DNA from: Clostridia bacterium
GTDB taxonomy: Bacteria > Bacillota > Clostridia > Oscillospirales > CAG-272
DNA: 36,989 nt
NCBI GenBank assembly: GCA_017472255.1
Contig: JAFUQU010000019.1
Location: 1-36,989, forward strand
Direction of reading: 5' to 3'
The translations under genes and the position numbers were made by a program. Shown piece by piece: positions 19,832 through 27,919 of the stretch. The notes under the pieces were generated by a model that did not search any database, was not told the origin of the DNA, and saw only the letters and a list, made by a program, of their open reading frames with translations. How positions within the stretch are numbered: the first letter of the stretch is position 1; each line of letters opens with the position of its first letter.

Positions 19832-20677
19832 ATGAAAACAGGACTGGTATTGGAAGGCGGCGCCATGCGCGGTATGTACACGGCGGGCGTGCTGGACGTG
19901 ATGATCGAAAACGACATCCGTGTGGACGGCGTAATCGGCGTATCGGCGGGCGCGGTTTTCGGCTGCAACTACAAATCCGGGCAGATCGGGCGTTCAATCC
20001 GCTACAACGAGAAATACTGCCGCGATCCCCGCTATTGCAGCGTCCGCTCGCTGCTTTTCACCGGCGACCTCTACAACGAAAAATTCTGCTATCATGACAT
20101 TCCCGAGACCCTCGACCCCTTCGACAACGACGCTTTCATCAAAAATCCCACCCCCTTCTGGGTGGTCTGCACCGACGTGAACACCGGTGAACCGGTCTAT
20201 CATCTCTGCACCGACTGCGGCGCGGAGGATTTGCAGTGGATGCGGGCGTCCGCGTCCATGCCGCTGGCATCCCGGGTGGTGAAGGCGGGCGGCTATGAAC
20301 TGTTGGATGGCGGCGTGTCCGATTCGATTCCGCTAGCCTGGTTCCGCGCTCAGGGTTACGAACGCAACATCGTCATTCTCACCCGCCCCGAAGGCTACCG
20401 CAAGGAGCCGACCTCCGCGCTTCCGCTGATGAAGCTGGCGCTTCACCGCTATCCGAAGCTGGTTGAGCGGATGGCCAACCGCCACAACGACTACAACGCC
20501 GCCGTGGAACTGGTGGAAAGCGACAAATCGGGCAACACGCTGCTGCTCCGTCCCAGCCGCGCACCGGGCGTCAAGCGTGTGGAGCGCGATCCCGCCAAGC
20601 TGCGGGCGCTGTACAACCTCGGTCGCGAGGACGCGCTGGCAAGGCTGGAGGAAATCCGGACGTTTGTGTTAAATTGA
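19832..20677 (+). CDS. Patatin-like phospholipase family protein
   Basis: A 281-residue serine hydrolase with the Ser-Asp dyad of patatins: oxyanion-hole loop LEGGAMRG (7-14), nucleophile S38 in GVSAG (36-40) and D159 in LDGG. This small, single-domain form resembles bacterial YjjU/RssA-type proteins thought to hydrolyse membrane lipids or acyl esters in the cytoplasm. CAGGAG precedes the ATG. It has its own promoter and no operon partner. Confidence 0.9.
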   Translation: MKTGLVLEGGAMRGMYTAGVLDVMIENDIRVDGVIGVSAGAVFGCNYKSGQIGRSIRYNEKYCRDPRYCSVRSLLFTGDLYNEKFCYHDIPETLDPFDNDAFIKNPTPFWVVCTDVNTGEPVYHLCTDCGAEDLQWMRASASMPLASRVVKAGGYELLDGGVSDSIPLAWFRAQGYERNIVILTRPEGYRKEPTSALPLMKLALHRYPKLVERMANRHNDYNAAVELVESDKSGNTLLLRPSRAPGVKRVERDPAKLRALYNLGREDALARLEEIRTFVLN

Positions 20678-20703
20678 CGGAACATTTGATGAAAGCAAAG
20701 CGG

Positions 20704-20746
20704 GGACTTGTGAAAAACGCCAATTTCGCGGATTTTTTGCAAGTCC
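20704..20746. promoter_or_regulatory. Imperfect stem-loop before the rplJ promoter
   Basis: GGACTTG (20704-20710) pairs with CAAGTCC (20740-20746), and adjacent AAAAA/TTTTT runs extend the stem to about 14 bp with two mismatches. It ends 2 bp before the -35 box of the rplJ promoter. It may be the patatin terminator or a control element. Confidence 0.4.
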
Positions 20747-20748
20747 TC

Positions 20749-20777
20749 TTGACATTTGCGAGATTGTGTGCTATAAT
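20749..20777 (+). promoter_or_regulatory. Promoter of the rplJ-rplL operon
   Basis: TTGACA (20749-20754), a 17-bp spacer and TATAAT (20772-20777), followed by a leader of about 180 nt. Confidence 0.88.
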
Positions 20778-20784
20778 ATCATAT

Positions 20785-20950
20785 GTTAAGTCCTAAGACC
20801 ACAGGTTAGCTGATCGTTGATCAGCGGGTAAAAGCTCGTCTTTCCTGTCGAGGATGATTTTTCAGAATATTCTCCCTTATGGGATTGTTTTGTCAAGTCT
20901 TTCGCTCGGGTCTGTGTCTCGGGACGAAGGATTTTTTATTTATCCCCGGG
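20785..20950 (+). promoter_or_regulatory. Ribosomal protein L10 leader (autoregulatory mRNA element)
   Basis: The leader has features expected of a Firmicutes L10 leader: an AAGAC segment near its start (about 20794), a hairpin GCTGATC-GTT-GATCAGC (about 20808-20825), GTCTTTCCTGTCGAGGA (about 20838-20854) resembling the conserved closing strand, and a T-rich stretch at 20934-20942 before the rplJ ribosome site. L10 or the L10-L12 complex would bind here and limit its own expression. The call rests on position and partial motif match. Confidence 0.65.
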
Positions 20951-20961
20951 AGGTGAAATAT

Positions 20962-21483
20962 ATGCCAAGTGAGAAGATTTTAGCTCAGAAGCAGCAGGTT
21001 GTTGCTGAGCTCACTGAAAAGATCAAGTCCGCTTCTTCGGGCGTCATCGTAAACTACTCCGGTATCACGGTTGCAGACGACACTGCTCTGCGCGCTGCCC
21101 TTCGTAAGGCTGGCGTCGAGTACTCCGTCTACAAGAACTCCACAACCGGCAGAGCCTGCGAGAATGCAGGTTACGGTGAACTCAAGAACGTTCTTGAAGG
21201 CATGACCGCAATCGCAATCAGCAATGATGATCCGGTCGCTCCGGCGAAGATTCTGAAGGAATACGCCGAGAAGATCGAAACCTTCGAACTCAAGGGCGGC
21301 TTCGTTGACGGAGGCGTTCTCGATCAGAAGGGTGTTGAAGCTCTGGCCGCAATCCCCTCGAAGCCCATTCTGGTGGGCAAGATGCTGGGCTCGCTCCAGA
21401 AATCGCTCTATGGTCTCGCTTATGTACTTCAGGCGAAGATCGACAAGGAAAACGGCGGCGCAGAAGCTCCCGCCGAGGCATAA
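20962..21483 (+). CDS. rplJ: 50S ribosomal protein L10
   Basis: A 173-residue protein with the typical L10 start (SEKILAQKQQVVAELTEKIK) and the NYSGITVADDTALRAALRKA block. It anchors L7/L12 dimers to the ribosomal stalk through its C-terminal helix. The ATG at 20962 follows GGGAGGTG; an in-frame upstream ATG at 20854 lies within the leader RNA. nusG-rplK-rplA, common upstream neighbours, are absent; a patatin gene lies there instead. Confidence 0.96.
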   Translation: MPSEKILAQKQQVVAELTEKIKSASSGVIVNYSGITVADDTALRAALRKAGVEYSVYKNSTTGRACENAGYGELKNVLEGMTAIAISNDDPVAPAKILKEYAEKIETFELKGGFVDGGVLDQKGVEALAAIPSKPILVGKMLGSLQKSLYGLAYVLQAKIDKENGGAEAPAEA

Positions 21484-21535
21484 GTCTCAGACTTATCCAT
21501 CACATTATTTTTTATAATTCAGGAGGTATTTCAAA

Positions 21536-21913
21536 ATGGCTACCGAAAAGACTACCGCTATCTTAGAAGAAATTAAAGCTCTTACCATCCTCGAGCTGGC
21601 TGACCTGGTGAAGGCTCTGGAAGAGGAATTCGGCGTTTCCGCCGCTCCCGTCGCTGTTGCTGGCGGCGCCGCTGCAGCTGCTGCTCCCGCTGAGGAAGAG
21701 AAGACCGAGTTTGACGTCGTTCTCACCGGCGCTGGCGCTAACAAGCTGGCTGTTATCAAGGTTGTTCGCGAACTGACCGGTCTGGGTCTGAAGGACGCGA
21801 AGGATCTGGTTGAGGGTGCTCCCAAGACCGTTAAGGAAGGCGCTTCCAAGGAAGATGCCGAGGCTATCAAGGCAAAGCTCACCGAGGCTGGCGCTTCTGT
21901 CGAGCTGAAGTAA
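21536..21913 (+). CDS. rplL: 50S ribosomal protein L7/L12
   Basis: The 125-residue stalk protein that recruits translation GTPases. It has an N-terminal dimerisation helix pair (about 1-35), an Ala-rich hinge (about 36-55) and the conserved C-terminal domain with EKTEFDVVL and [23 protein letters not shown] lies 9 nt before the ATG, and strong codon bias fits its high expression. Confidence 0.97.
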   Translation: MATEKTTAILEEIKALTILELADLVKALEEEFGVSAAPVAVAGGAAAAAAPAEEEKTEFDVVLTGAGANKLAVIKVVRELTGLGLKDAKDLVEGAPKTVKEGASKEDAEAIKAKLTEAGASVELK

Positions 21914-21931
21914 GTTTCTACTTCGATCATC

Positions 21932-21968
21932 AAAATCCCGTGTCGGAAATGCCCGACACGGGATTTTT
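21932..21968. terminator. Terminator of rplJL, shared with the convergent AraC-fusion gene
   Basis: AAAATCCCGTGTCGG (21932-21946) and CCGACACGGGATTTT (21953-21967) form a 15-bp stem with a 6-nt loop and T-tracts on both strands. Confidence 0.88.
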
Positions 21969-23492
21969 CTATGCTTTTTTCTCCGCTTCCTCGAGGCTTG
22001 GGTAGAAGGCGATATATTCGATAAAGCAGACCGCGTCCGGGGACGGTTCCCGCTCGCCGAAGGGCAGATAGCGGAACTGGCGGATGGTGGTTTTCTCCCA
22101 CGGCATACCGCCCACCTTCATCTGGGACAGATCGAGAATCAGCGTATGCCAGACATCCGGTTTGTTCGGCATGGTGTAGCTCAGCCAGCTGGAAAAGGCC
22201 TGCCTCTTTTTGTCCAGCGTGGTGGAGAGCTTTTTCATGTCGGGCGAGACGTAGAATTTCGACTCGCCGCAGGTCTCCGCTGCCGCTTTGTTCAGCTTGT
22301 AGCGAACCTTGAGCACCCGATATTCCGAGCAGTCCAGCGACGGATAGTAGACGTCGTTATCCCACTGATAATAGTTGAAATCCAGAATATGGTTTACATC
22401 GTCCTTGCCGCGCACCGGCATGACGCAGATGCACTTCACCCCATCTTCGGTGGCAGCGTGCCATGTAACCCCCGTCCAGCCCGCCTTGCAGAAGGCGTTG
22501 CACCACGGTTTCCGGGCGGTCGGCTCGCCCCGGTACATGAATTCGGTCTGCGAAAAGAAGGTGCTTCCCCCGGCAATCGGATGGTTGGAACGGATCAGAG
22601 AACTGCCCGGTCCTCCAATCATCGGCTCCAGACAGTTGGCGGCGCTTCCCTGTTCGGCGACCAGATAGCCGCAGTGCTTCTGATACTGGTAGGGCGAAAC
22701 GTCAAACCGCTTGCGGAAGGTTCGAATGAAATGGCTGTCGTTGGAAAAGCCGCACTGCTCGGTCACTTCGGAAACGCTCACGCCGCTGGACAGCATCTGC
22801 GCGGCGTTGGCAATGCGGATGCCCAGCAGATACTGCTTGACCGTGGTGTTCATAACCTGCTTGAAATCGTTGTCCAGCTTCTGGCGGCTGATGTAGAAAT
22901 ATTTGGCAATCCGCTCGGTGGTAAGCTGCTCTTTGAAATTATCGTTGATATAATCGGCCACCTCCTGCACATAGCGCAGCTTGGAATCCATGCTTCCCAC
23001 ATTGCCCATGGACGCCAGATCCAGCGCCTGTCCAATATAGCGCCCGGTGATCTCCAGCAGCAGCCCCAGCAGCATCCGGCGGTAAGAGGCGTAATATGTC
23101 TCGGATTTGTAAGTGTCCAGCAGCGGATAAAGCTGCCCCGCCATTTCCTCATCGATGGGGATGATGGTCAGATTGCTGCAAAAGAGCGGCAGGATATCCA
23201 GCAGATCGGTGTGGAAAAGCCCGGCGTATTGCTTGGCGAAATAGAAGCTGTAGCGGTCGAAGGTTTTCCCCTGTTCGGCCATAATTTCATGGAAGGTGTA
23301 AGGGCGCAGCAGCACAACGCAGGGCTGATCGACCTTCATCGCCGAGCCGTTGCATATGACCGTCAGTTCGCCGCTCTTAACGAAGGTTACTTCATAATAG
23401 GTATGGAAATGCACCGAGTCGGGCTTATAGCCGTCGGTGACAGTATGAGTGGAATACAGCTCATCCTTGAAATGATAGAAAATTGTTTTCAT
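21969..23492 (-). CDS. AraC regulator fused to a C-terminal surface-protein-like domain
   Basis: A 507-residue protein of unusual build. Residues about 1-110 are a cupin-type AraC sensor (VHFHTYYEVTFV at 27-38). Residues about 172-272 are the AraC helix-turn-helix pair (IAKYFYISRQKLDNDFKQVM; CGFSNDSHFIRTFRKRF). Residues about 300-500 match the mature domain of the secreted protein encoded just upstream: DFNYYQW (371-377) and YYPSLDCSEY (382-391), TIRQFRYLPFG (469-479) and CFIEYIAF (489-496) align with the same blocks there. No signal peptide or membrane segment exists, so the copy should sit in the cytoplasm. It could be a second ligand sensor. AraC proteins normally end after the helix-turn-helix. 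A GGAAGGGG-type ribosome site precedes the ATG. Confidence 0.88.
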   Translation of the reverse strand: MKTIFYHFKDELYSTHTVTDGYKPDSVHFHTYYEVTFVKSGELTVICNGSAMKVDQPCVVLLRPYTFHEIMAEQGKTFDRYSFYFAKQYAGLFHTDLLDILPLFCSNLTIIPIDEEMAGQLYPLLDTYKSETYYASYRRMLLGLLLEITGRYIGQALDLASMGNVGSMDSKLRYVQEVADYINDNFKEQLTTERIAKYFYISRQKLDNDFKQVMNTTVKQYLLGIRIANAAQMLSSGVSVSEVTEQCGFSNDSHFIRTFRKRFDVSPYQYQKHCGYLVAEQGSAANCLEPMIGGPGSSLIRSNHPIAGGSTFFSQTEFMYRGEPTARKPWCNAFCKAGWTGVTWHAATEDGVKCICVMPVRGKDDVNHILDFNYYQWDNDVYYPSLDCSEYRVLKVRYKLNKAAAETCGESKFYVSPDMKKLSTTLDKKRQAFSSWLSYTMPNKPDVWHTLILDLSQMKVGGMPWEKTTIRQFRYLPFGEREPSPDAVCFIEYIAFYPSLEEAEKKA

Positions 23493-23515
23493 TCTGCCGC
23501 CCCTTCCTTATATTA

Positions 23516-23521
23516 ATTATA
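23516..23521 (-). promoter_or_regulatory. -10-like box of the AraC-fusion gene
   Basis: A minus-strand TATAAT lies 24 bp before the start codon, but no -35 box is found at 15-19 bp; that position falls in the stem-loop at 23530-23563. Expression may depend on an activator or on read-through from the surface protein gene. Confidence 0.4.
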
Positions 23522-23529
23522 ATACACAC

Positions 23530-23563
23530 AACAATGATCGCTGCCGAAGCAGCGATCATTGTT
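23530..23563 (-). terminator. 15-bp hairpin with UUCG loop between surface-protein and AraC-fusion genes
   Basis: AACAATGATCGCTGC (23530-23544) and GCAGCGATCATTGTT (23549-23563) enclose TTCG on the minus strand. The following tract is TTGTTGTGTGT, not a clean T run, so termination is probably partial. It lies 43 bp past the stop of the surface protein gene. Confidence 0.6.
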
Positions 23564-23605
23564 ATATGTACCTATGAAAAAGTTTTTCCCCTTAAAATCT
23601 ACTGC

Positions 23606-24445
23606 TTATCTTGCGCGCTTTTTGCCGATGACAACTGCCATGCCCAGAGCTGCCGCGCCTGCGAGAACGGTCAGAGCGATGGGGTCAGCAGTCTGTGCTG
23701 CCTTTTCGTTTGCTGCTGCGGCAGCGGCTGCTGCTGCGGCTGCTTCAGCTGCGGGTCCCTGGTAAGCGTCAGCCTCGGCCTTGGTCTTGAAGAATGCGAT
23801 GTACTCGATGTAGCAAACTGCACCGTCAACTGCGGCGGAAGCGTTGCCGAAAGGATAGTAACGGAACTGACGAACGGTAGCGTCAGACCACTTGGTGCTG
23901 GCGAAGTTCAGACCGGACAGATCGAGGGTAACGGTCTGCCAAACGTTTGCCTTGTTGGAGAAGCCGGTAAAATCAGCTTCAGCGGTAGCCAGCGTCTTGG
24001 ACAGCTCAGGGGAATCCTGAGAAGCCCAGAAGTGGGTCTTGTCAGCGGTAGCCATGGAAGCGCCTGCATCGTTCAGCTTATACTTAACCTTGATGAACTT
24101 GTACTCGGAGCAGTCCAGCGACGGATAGTACTTATCGTTGTTCCACTGATAGTAGTTGAAGTCCATGTAGAACTTGCTCTTGCCTGCGGCGGGAACGACC
24201 TTGATGCAGTCGATGCCGTCTTCGGTAGCAGCAGTCCACGTGCAGCCAGTCCAGTCTTCGTTGCAGAACGCATTGCTCCACTTGGAAGCGGCAGCCGGCT
24301 CGCCGGTGTACATCAGCTCTTCCTGAGTGAAGATGGTGTTGCCGCCGGTGATGGGCTTATCGGACATGGTGATCGCAGAAGCGGGCAGAATAGCCGCGGT
24401 GGCGATGCTGGCCACGCTGAGAATGGTCGCGATGAGTTTTTTCAT
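23606..24445 (-). CDS. Secreted, anchored surface protein of unknown function
   Basis: A 279-residue protein with a signal peptide (1 to about 24, ending PASA), a beta-rich domain (about 28-225) containing DFNYYQW (95-101), YYPSLDCSEY (106-115) and VRQFRYYPFG (191-200), then an Ala-rich linker (about 231-245), QTAD, a hydrophobic helix and the tail KKRAR. The same domain forms the C-terminus of the adjacent AraC regulator. I know no named family for it; the all-beta pattern and regulated setting fit a carbohydrate-binding module, which is inference. The tail resembles that of the CBM6-like protein at 3871-5028 (KKRAH). GGAGAG lies 8 nt before the ATG. Confidence 0.8.
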   Translation of the reverse strand: MKKLIATILSVASIATAAILPASAITMSDKPITGGNTIFTQEELMYTGEPAAASKWSNAFCNEDWTGCTWTAATEDGIDCIKVVPAAGKSKFYMDFNYYQWNNDKYYPSLDCSEYKFIKVKYKLNDAGASMATADKTHFWASQDSPELSKTLATAEADFTGFSNKANVWQTVTLDLSGLNFASTKWSDATVRQFRYYPFGNASAAVDGAVCYIEYIAFFKTKAEADAYQGPAAEAAAAAAAAAAANEKAAQTADPIALTVLAGAAALGMAVVIGKKRAR

Positions 24446-24503
24446 GATGGTTTCTCTCCATTCACTGTTTTTGTTTTAAGTGCTCTGGTACCGTAGCAAT
24501 ACC

Positions 24504-24509
24504 ATTATA
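24504..24509 (-). promoter_or_regulatory. Extended -10 box of the surface protein gene
   Basis: The minus strand reads TGATATAAT (hexamer 24504-24509). The -35 region is A-rich and weak, as expected for an activator-dependent promoter controlled by one of the flanking AraC proteins. Confidence 0.6.
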
Positions 24510-24624
24510 TCATACTTTTTTGTATTTTTACAGATTAAATCCGCTAAATTTGGTCAGAAAAATAACACAAACTGATATTTTGTTATTCTGGAGAAAAGAT
24601 CACAACCGACCGCAAACAAACCTT

Positions 24625-25446
24625 CTATTTGCCCTTCGGCTCATGCGGCGTGCCGTAAGAACCGGGCGTGGAGCCGGTCAGCTTCTTGAACGCCCGGATA
24701 AACGTGCCCACGTTCGCCCAGCCGATGTCGGCGGACACGGTGTGTACGTTCTTCCCCGCCGCCAGCTCCATCTTCGCCCGCTCCACGCATTGCAGCTCGA
24801 TATACTGCTTGAGGGTCATCCCCGTCTCCCGTTTGAAATCCCCCGCCAGCTTGGCGCGGCTGATGTAGAAATCGGCGGCGATCTGATCGGCGGTCATGGT
24901 GGGCGACAGGTTATCGGATATGTATCGAATGACGCTGTTGACGTAGTTAGCGCTGCTATGCCCGGCGAAGCCTCCCAAAGGCCGGCTGCTTTTCAGAATA
25001 TTGAGAATCACGCAGAGGAGCGCTGTCTGCCGTCCGTAATCGAACTTTGCGCGCATGAAGGGATGGACATAGTAAAGCAGCTCCTCCAGCGTGTCGGGGG
25101 AAATCTGGATCACCGAAACATTGGCGGTATAAAGCAGCTCGGTATCGTTCAGCACGGCGGGATGGGAGCCGAAGATTTCTGCCGAATAGTTGATATTATA
25201 ACGCTCGTAGCATATTTCCGGGTCGGTGGCAATGTAGTGATAGGTGCCGGGAAAATGCAGGATAACGCAGGGAGCGTCGGTTTTGATCACATCGTCGTTG
25301 TTGTAGATGGTCAGCCGTCCCTGAGTGACGATGGACATTTCGTACTGGGTATGGTGATGAGCGCTTTTCATGCCGGGACCGGTGACGCGGTTATAATTGC
25401 CGCTGATCGATTCGGGCAGATAGTCCAGTGAGGATTTGGATGCCAT
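24625..25446 (-). CDS. AraC-family transcriptional regulator, upstream of the surface protein gene
   Basis: A 273-residue regulator with a cupin-like N-terminal domain (HHHTQYEMSIVTQGRLTIYN near residues 30-50) and a C-terminal AraC domain (FYISRAKLAGDFKRETGMTL; IGWANVGTFIRAFKKLTGST). The helix-turn-helix is similar to that of the AraC-fusion protein (both have FYISR-KL--DFK), suggesting duplication around the surface protein gene. The ATG at 25446 follows GGAGG by 6 nt; a longer in-frame start at 25518 lies upstream of the -10 box. It is the best candidate activator of the weak promoter at 24504. Confidence 0.87.
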   Translation of the reverse strand: MASKSSLDYLPESISGNYNRVTGPGMKSAHHHTQYEMSIVTQGRLTIYNNDDVIKTDAPCVILHFPGTYHYIATDPEICYERYNINYSAEIFGSHPAVLNDTELLYTANVSVIQISPDTLEELLYYVHPFMRAKFDYGRQTALLCVILNILKSSRPLGGFAGHSSANYVNSVIRYISDNLSPTMTADQIAADFYISRAKLAGDFKRETGMTLKQYIELQCVERAKMELAAGKNVHTVSADIGWANVGTFIRAFKKLTGSTPGSYGTPHEPKGK

Positions 25447-25479
25447 GGGGAACCTCCGGAGGTTAGTCTTCGTTCTTAT

Positions 25480-25485
25480 ATTATA
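25480..25485 (-). promoter_or_regulatory. -10 box of the AraC gene at 24625-25446
   Basis: A minus-strand TATAAT within GTGCTATAATAT, 34 bp before the start codon. The -35 box is weak. Confidence 0.55.
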
Positions 25486-25559
25486 GCACGTCCGCAGATG
25501 TTCCGGGCGCGAATACATAAAAAATTAACAATTTCGTGGCGAAAAATCTCGACGCGGTC

Positions 25560-25609
25560 TTGACAGGTGGACGGAATGCGAGTATAATATTATTAGTTTT
25601 CTAACTAAT
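25560..25609 (+). promoter_or_regulatory. Promoter and MarR-type operator of the MarR-ABC operon
   Basis: TTGACA (25560-25565), a 17-bp spacer and TATAAT (25583-25588). Immediately downstream, ATTAGTT-TTCT-AACTAAT (25592-25609) is an inverted repeat covering the expected transcription start, typical of MarR autorepression sites. Confidence 0.82.
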
Positions 25610-25666
25610 TTTAGCGGGTTCTCATGGACGGGATTTTCCATGGAATCTCGCGGGAAGGAGTATACC

Positions 25667-26152
25667 ATGCAGCAAAAACCGCTATCCGACGATTTCATTG
25701 AACAGCTGTCAACCATGCGCGCCAATAAGAACTATAACGCCATGATGCGCATCTGCGACGCTTCCAAGCTCTATCACGACAGAATGCGCCGCCAGTCCGA
25801 GCTGGACGGTCTGCCCGCCAGCTATCGCCCCCTGCTCTTTCACCTGAGCAAGCTGCCGCCGGGCAGCACCCAGCTGGAGCTGGTTCGGGTCTCCCATCTC
25901 AAGCCCCCCACGGTCAGCGTTACCCTCCAGAAGATGGAGCGGGACGGTCTGGTTATCCGCCGGGACAACGAGCACGACCTTCGCCAGACGCTGGTCTATC
26001 TGTCCGAAAAGGGCAAAGCCATCAACGAGCGGATTCACCATTCCCACGTGGAAGGCGACCGCATCGCGCTGGCCGGTCTCACAGACGACGAGATCGATAC
26101 CCTCTCCGGGCTGCTCAACAAGGTGATCGACAATCTGATCGCCGCACGATAA
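25667..26152 (+). CDS. MarR-family transcriptional repressor
   Basis: A 161-residue winged-helix regulator. The recognition helix region is HLKPPTVSVTLQKMERDGLV and the wing is RRDNEHDLRQTLVYLSEKG, both standard for MarR. It is the first gene of a three-gene operon with two ABC exporter subunits, an arrangement known for drug- or antimicrobial-induced pumps. It likely represses the operon through the inverted repeat at 25592-25609. The ATG at 25667 follows GGAAGGAG; the upstream in-frame ATG at 25640 lacks a ribosome site. Confidence 0.92.
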   Translation: MQQKPLSDDFIEQLSTMRANKNYNAMMRICDASKLYHDRMRRQSELDGLPASYRPLLFHLSKLPPGSTQLELVRVSHLKPPTVSVTLQKMERDGLVIRRDNEHDLRQTLVYLSEKGKAINERIHHSHVEGDRIALAGLTDDEIDTLSGLLNKVIDNLIAAR

Positions 26153-26173
26153 CGAAAGGAATTACATAGCAAC

Positions 26174-27919
26174 ATGAAACTGGCAAAATATCTGAAGCCC
26201 TACTGGTTCTTCGTTCTGCTGGCTCCGCTTACCATGATTGGCGAGGTGATAGTTGACCTGATTCAGCCCCGCCTGATGGCAAAAATCGTGGACGAAGGCG
26301 TGCTGGGCAAAAATCTGGAGCTGATCATCACCACGGGTCTTACCATGCTGGCACTGGTTGCGGTAGGCGGTCTGGCGGGCATCCTGTCGGCGGCCTTCGC
26401 GTCCAACGCGGCGCAGCGCTTCGGCAACGATCTGCGCAACGACGTGTTCCGGAAGGTCATGAGCCTCTCCCTCCAGCAGACCGACAAGTTCACCACCGGT
26501 TCGCTGGTCACTCGTCTGACCAACAATATCACGGCGGTGCAGGACATCGTGTCCCAGATCATCCGTATGTTTGTCCGCGCCACGATGCAGTTTGTGGGCG
26601 GCATTTACTGCGCCCTGCGCATCTCCGGCAGCTTTGGCATCATCCTGCTCATCGCTCTGCCCATCCAGCTTTTCCTCATCTTCCTGATGCTGAAAAAAGC
26701 AAGCCCTCTCTACGCCCAGGTGCAGGAAAAGCTCGACCGGGTGAACTCGGTGGTTCAGGAAAACGTCACCGGCGCCCGCGTTGTCAAGGCTTACGTGAAG
26801 GAGCAGCATGAAATCGGACGCTTCAACGAAGCCAACACCAACCTGCGCGACATAAACCTGACCGTTCAAAAGCTGATGGCAACCCTCAGCCCCATTCTGA
26901 TGATCATCATGAACGCCTCCGTCATCGCCATTCTTCTCATCGGCGGACAGGAGGTGCAGGACTCCATCGGCGTTATCGGCGGCATTCAGGTGGGCGACGT
27001 CATGTCGGCAATCACCTATGTCACCCAGATTCTCATGTCCATGATGATGGTAAGCATGATGTTCCAGTCCCTGACCCGCGCTTCGGCTTCGGCGAAGCGT
27101 ATCATTGAGGTGCTTGACAGCGAGCCGGTCATCAAAGACGGCGAGAACGCTTCTCCCACCGGCGAGACCGGCAGCGTCACCTTCAAAAACGTCAGCTTCC
27201 GCTATCCCAACTCGGCGGGACGTCCGGTTCTGCACGACATCAACCTCGATATTAAAAAGGGCGAGACCGTGGCAGTTATCGGCGCCACCGGTTCGGGCAA
27301 ATCCTCGCTGGTCAACCTGATTCCCCGCTTCTACGACGCGGACGAGGGCGAGGTGCTCATCGACGGACGCAGCGTGAAGGACTACAATCTGGACACCCTG
27401 CGCCATAAAATCGCCTTCGTGCTCCAGAAGACCGAGCTGTTCTCCGGCACGGTCGCGCAGAACATCCGCTGGGGCTATCCCGACGCCACCAACGAGGAAG
27501 TGGAACAGGCCGCGAAAATCGCACAGGCCGACGACTTTATCCGCTCCTTCGCCGACGACTACAACACCGTGATCGCCGAGAAGGGCGCTTCCCTGTCCGG
27601 CGGTCAGAAGCAGCGCATCGCCATCGACCGCGCCCTGATCCGCCGCCCGGAGATTCTGATCTTCGACGACTCCACGTCGGCGCTTGATCTGGGTACCGAG
27701 GCAAGGCTGCATAAGGCGCTACGCGAGAACATCCAGGACACCACCATCATCATGATCGCCCAGCGAATCGCCAGCATCAAGAGCTGCGACCGGATCGCGG
27801 TCATTGAAAACGGCACAATCATCGCCTTCGCACCCCACGACGAGCTGATGAAAACCTGTGAAACCTACCGCGATATTTACAGCTCGCAGATGAAGAACGG
27901 AGGGAACGAGAATGGCTGA
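26174..27919 (+). CDS. Heterodimeric ABC exporter subunit with degenerate ATP site
   Basis: A 581-residue half-exporter: six-helix permease domain (about 1-320) and nucleotide-binding domain with Walker A GATGSGKS (about 370-377) and signature LSGGQKQR. Walker B reads ILIFDDSTSALD, with D499 where the catalytic Glu should be, and the switch region reads IAQRIAS, with Gln in place of His. This is the TM287/BmrC type of subunit, whose own site is non-catalytic. It should pair with the next gene product to export drugs, peptides or lipids. The ribosome site GAAAGGA is somewhat distant (about 13 nt). Confidence 0.93.
   Translation: MKLAKYLKPYWFFVLLAPLTMIGEVIVDLIQPRLMAKIVDEGVLGKNLELIITTGLTMLALVAVGGLAGILSAAFASNAAQRFGNDLRNDVFRKVMSLSLQQTDKFTTGSLVTRLTNNITAVQDIVSQIIRMFVRATMQFVGGIYCALRISGSFGIILLIALPIQLFLIFLMLKKASPLYAQVQEKLDRVNSVVQENVTGARVVKAYVKEQHEIGRFNEANTNLRDINLTVQKLMATLSPILMIIMNASVIAILLIGGQEVQDSIGVIGGIQVGDVMSAITYVTQILMSMMMVSMMFQSLTRASASAKRIIEVLDSEPVIKDGENASPTGETGSVTFKNVSFRYPNSAGRPVLHDINLDIKKGETVAVIGATGSGKSSLVNLIPRFYDADEGEVLIDGRSVKDYNLDTLRHKIAFVLQKTELFSGTVAQNIRWGYPDATNEEVEQAAKIAQADDFIRSFADDYNTVIAEKGASLSGGQKQRIAIDRALIRRPEILIFDDSTSALDLGTEARLHKALRENIQDTTIIMIAQRIASIKSCDRIAVIENGTIIAFAPHDELMKTCETYRDIYSSQMKNGGNENG

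Noticed and set aside
22146..23516. 456-codon plus-strand frame across the AraC-fusion gene
   Set aside because: The minus strand carries recognisable AraC motifs and a domain shared with the next gene. The plus frame shows no family features.
26162..27712. 516-codon open frame antisense to the first exporter subunit
   Set aside because: Mirror of a well-supported coding strand, with no motif or ribosome site.
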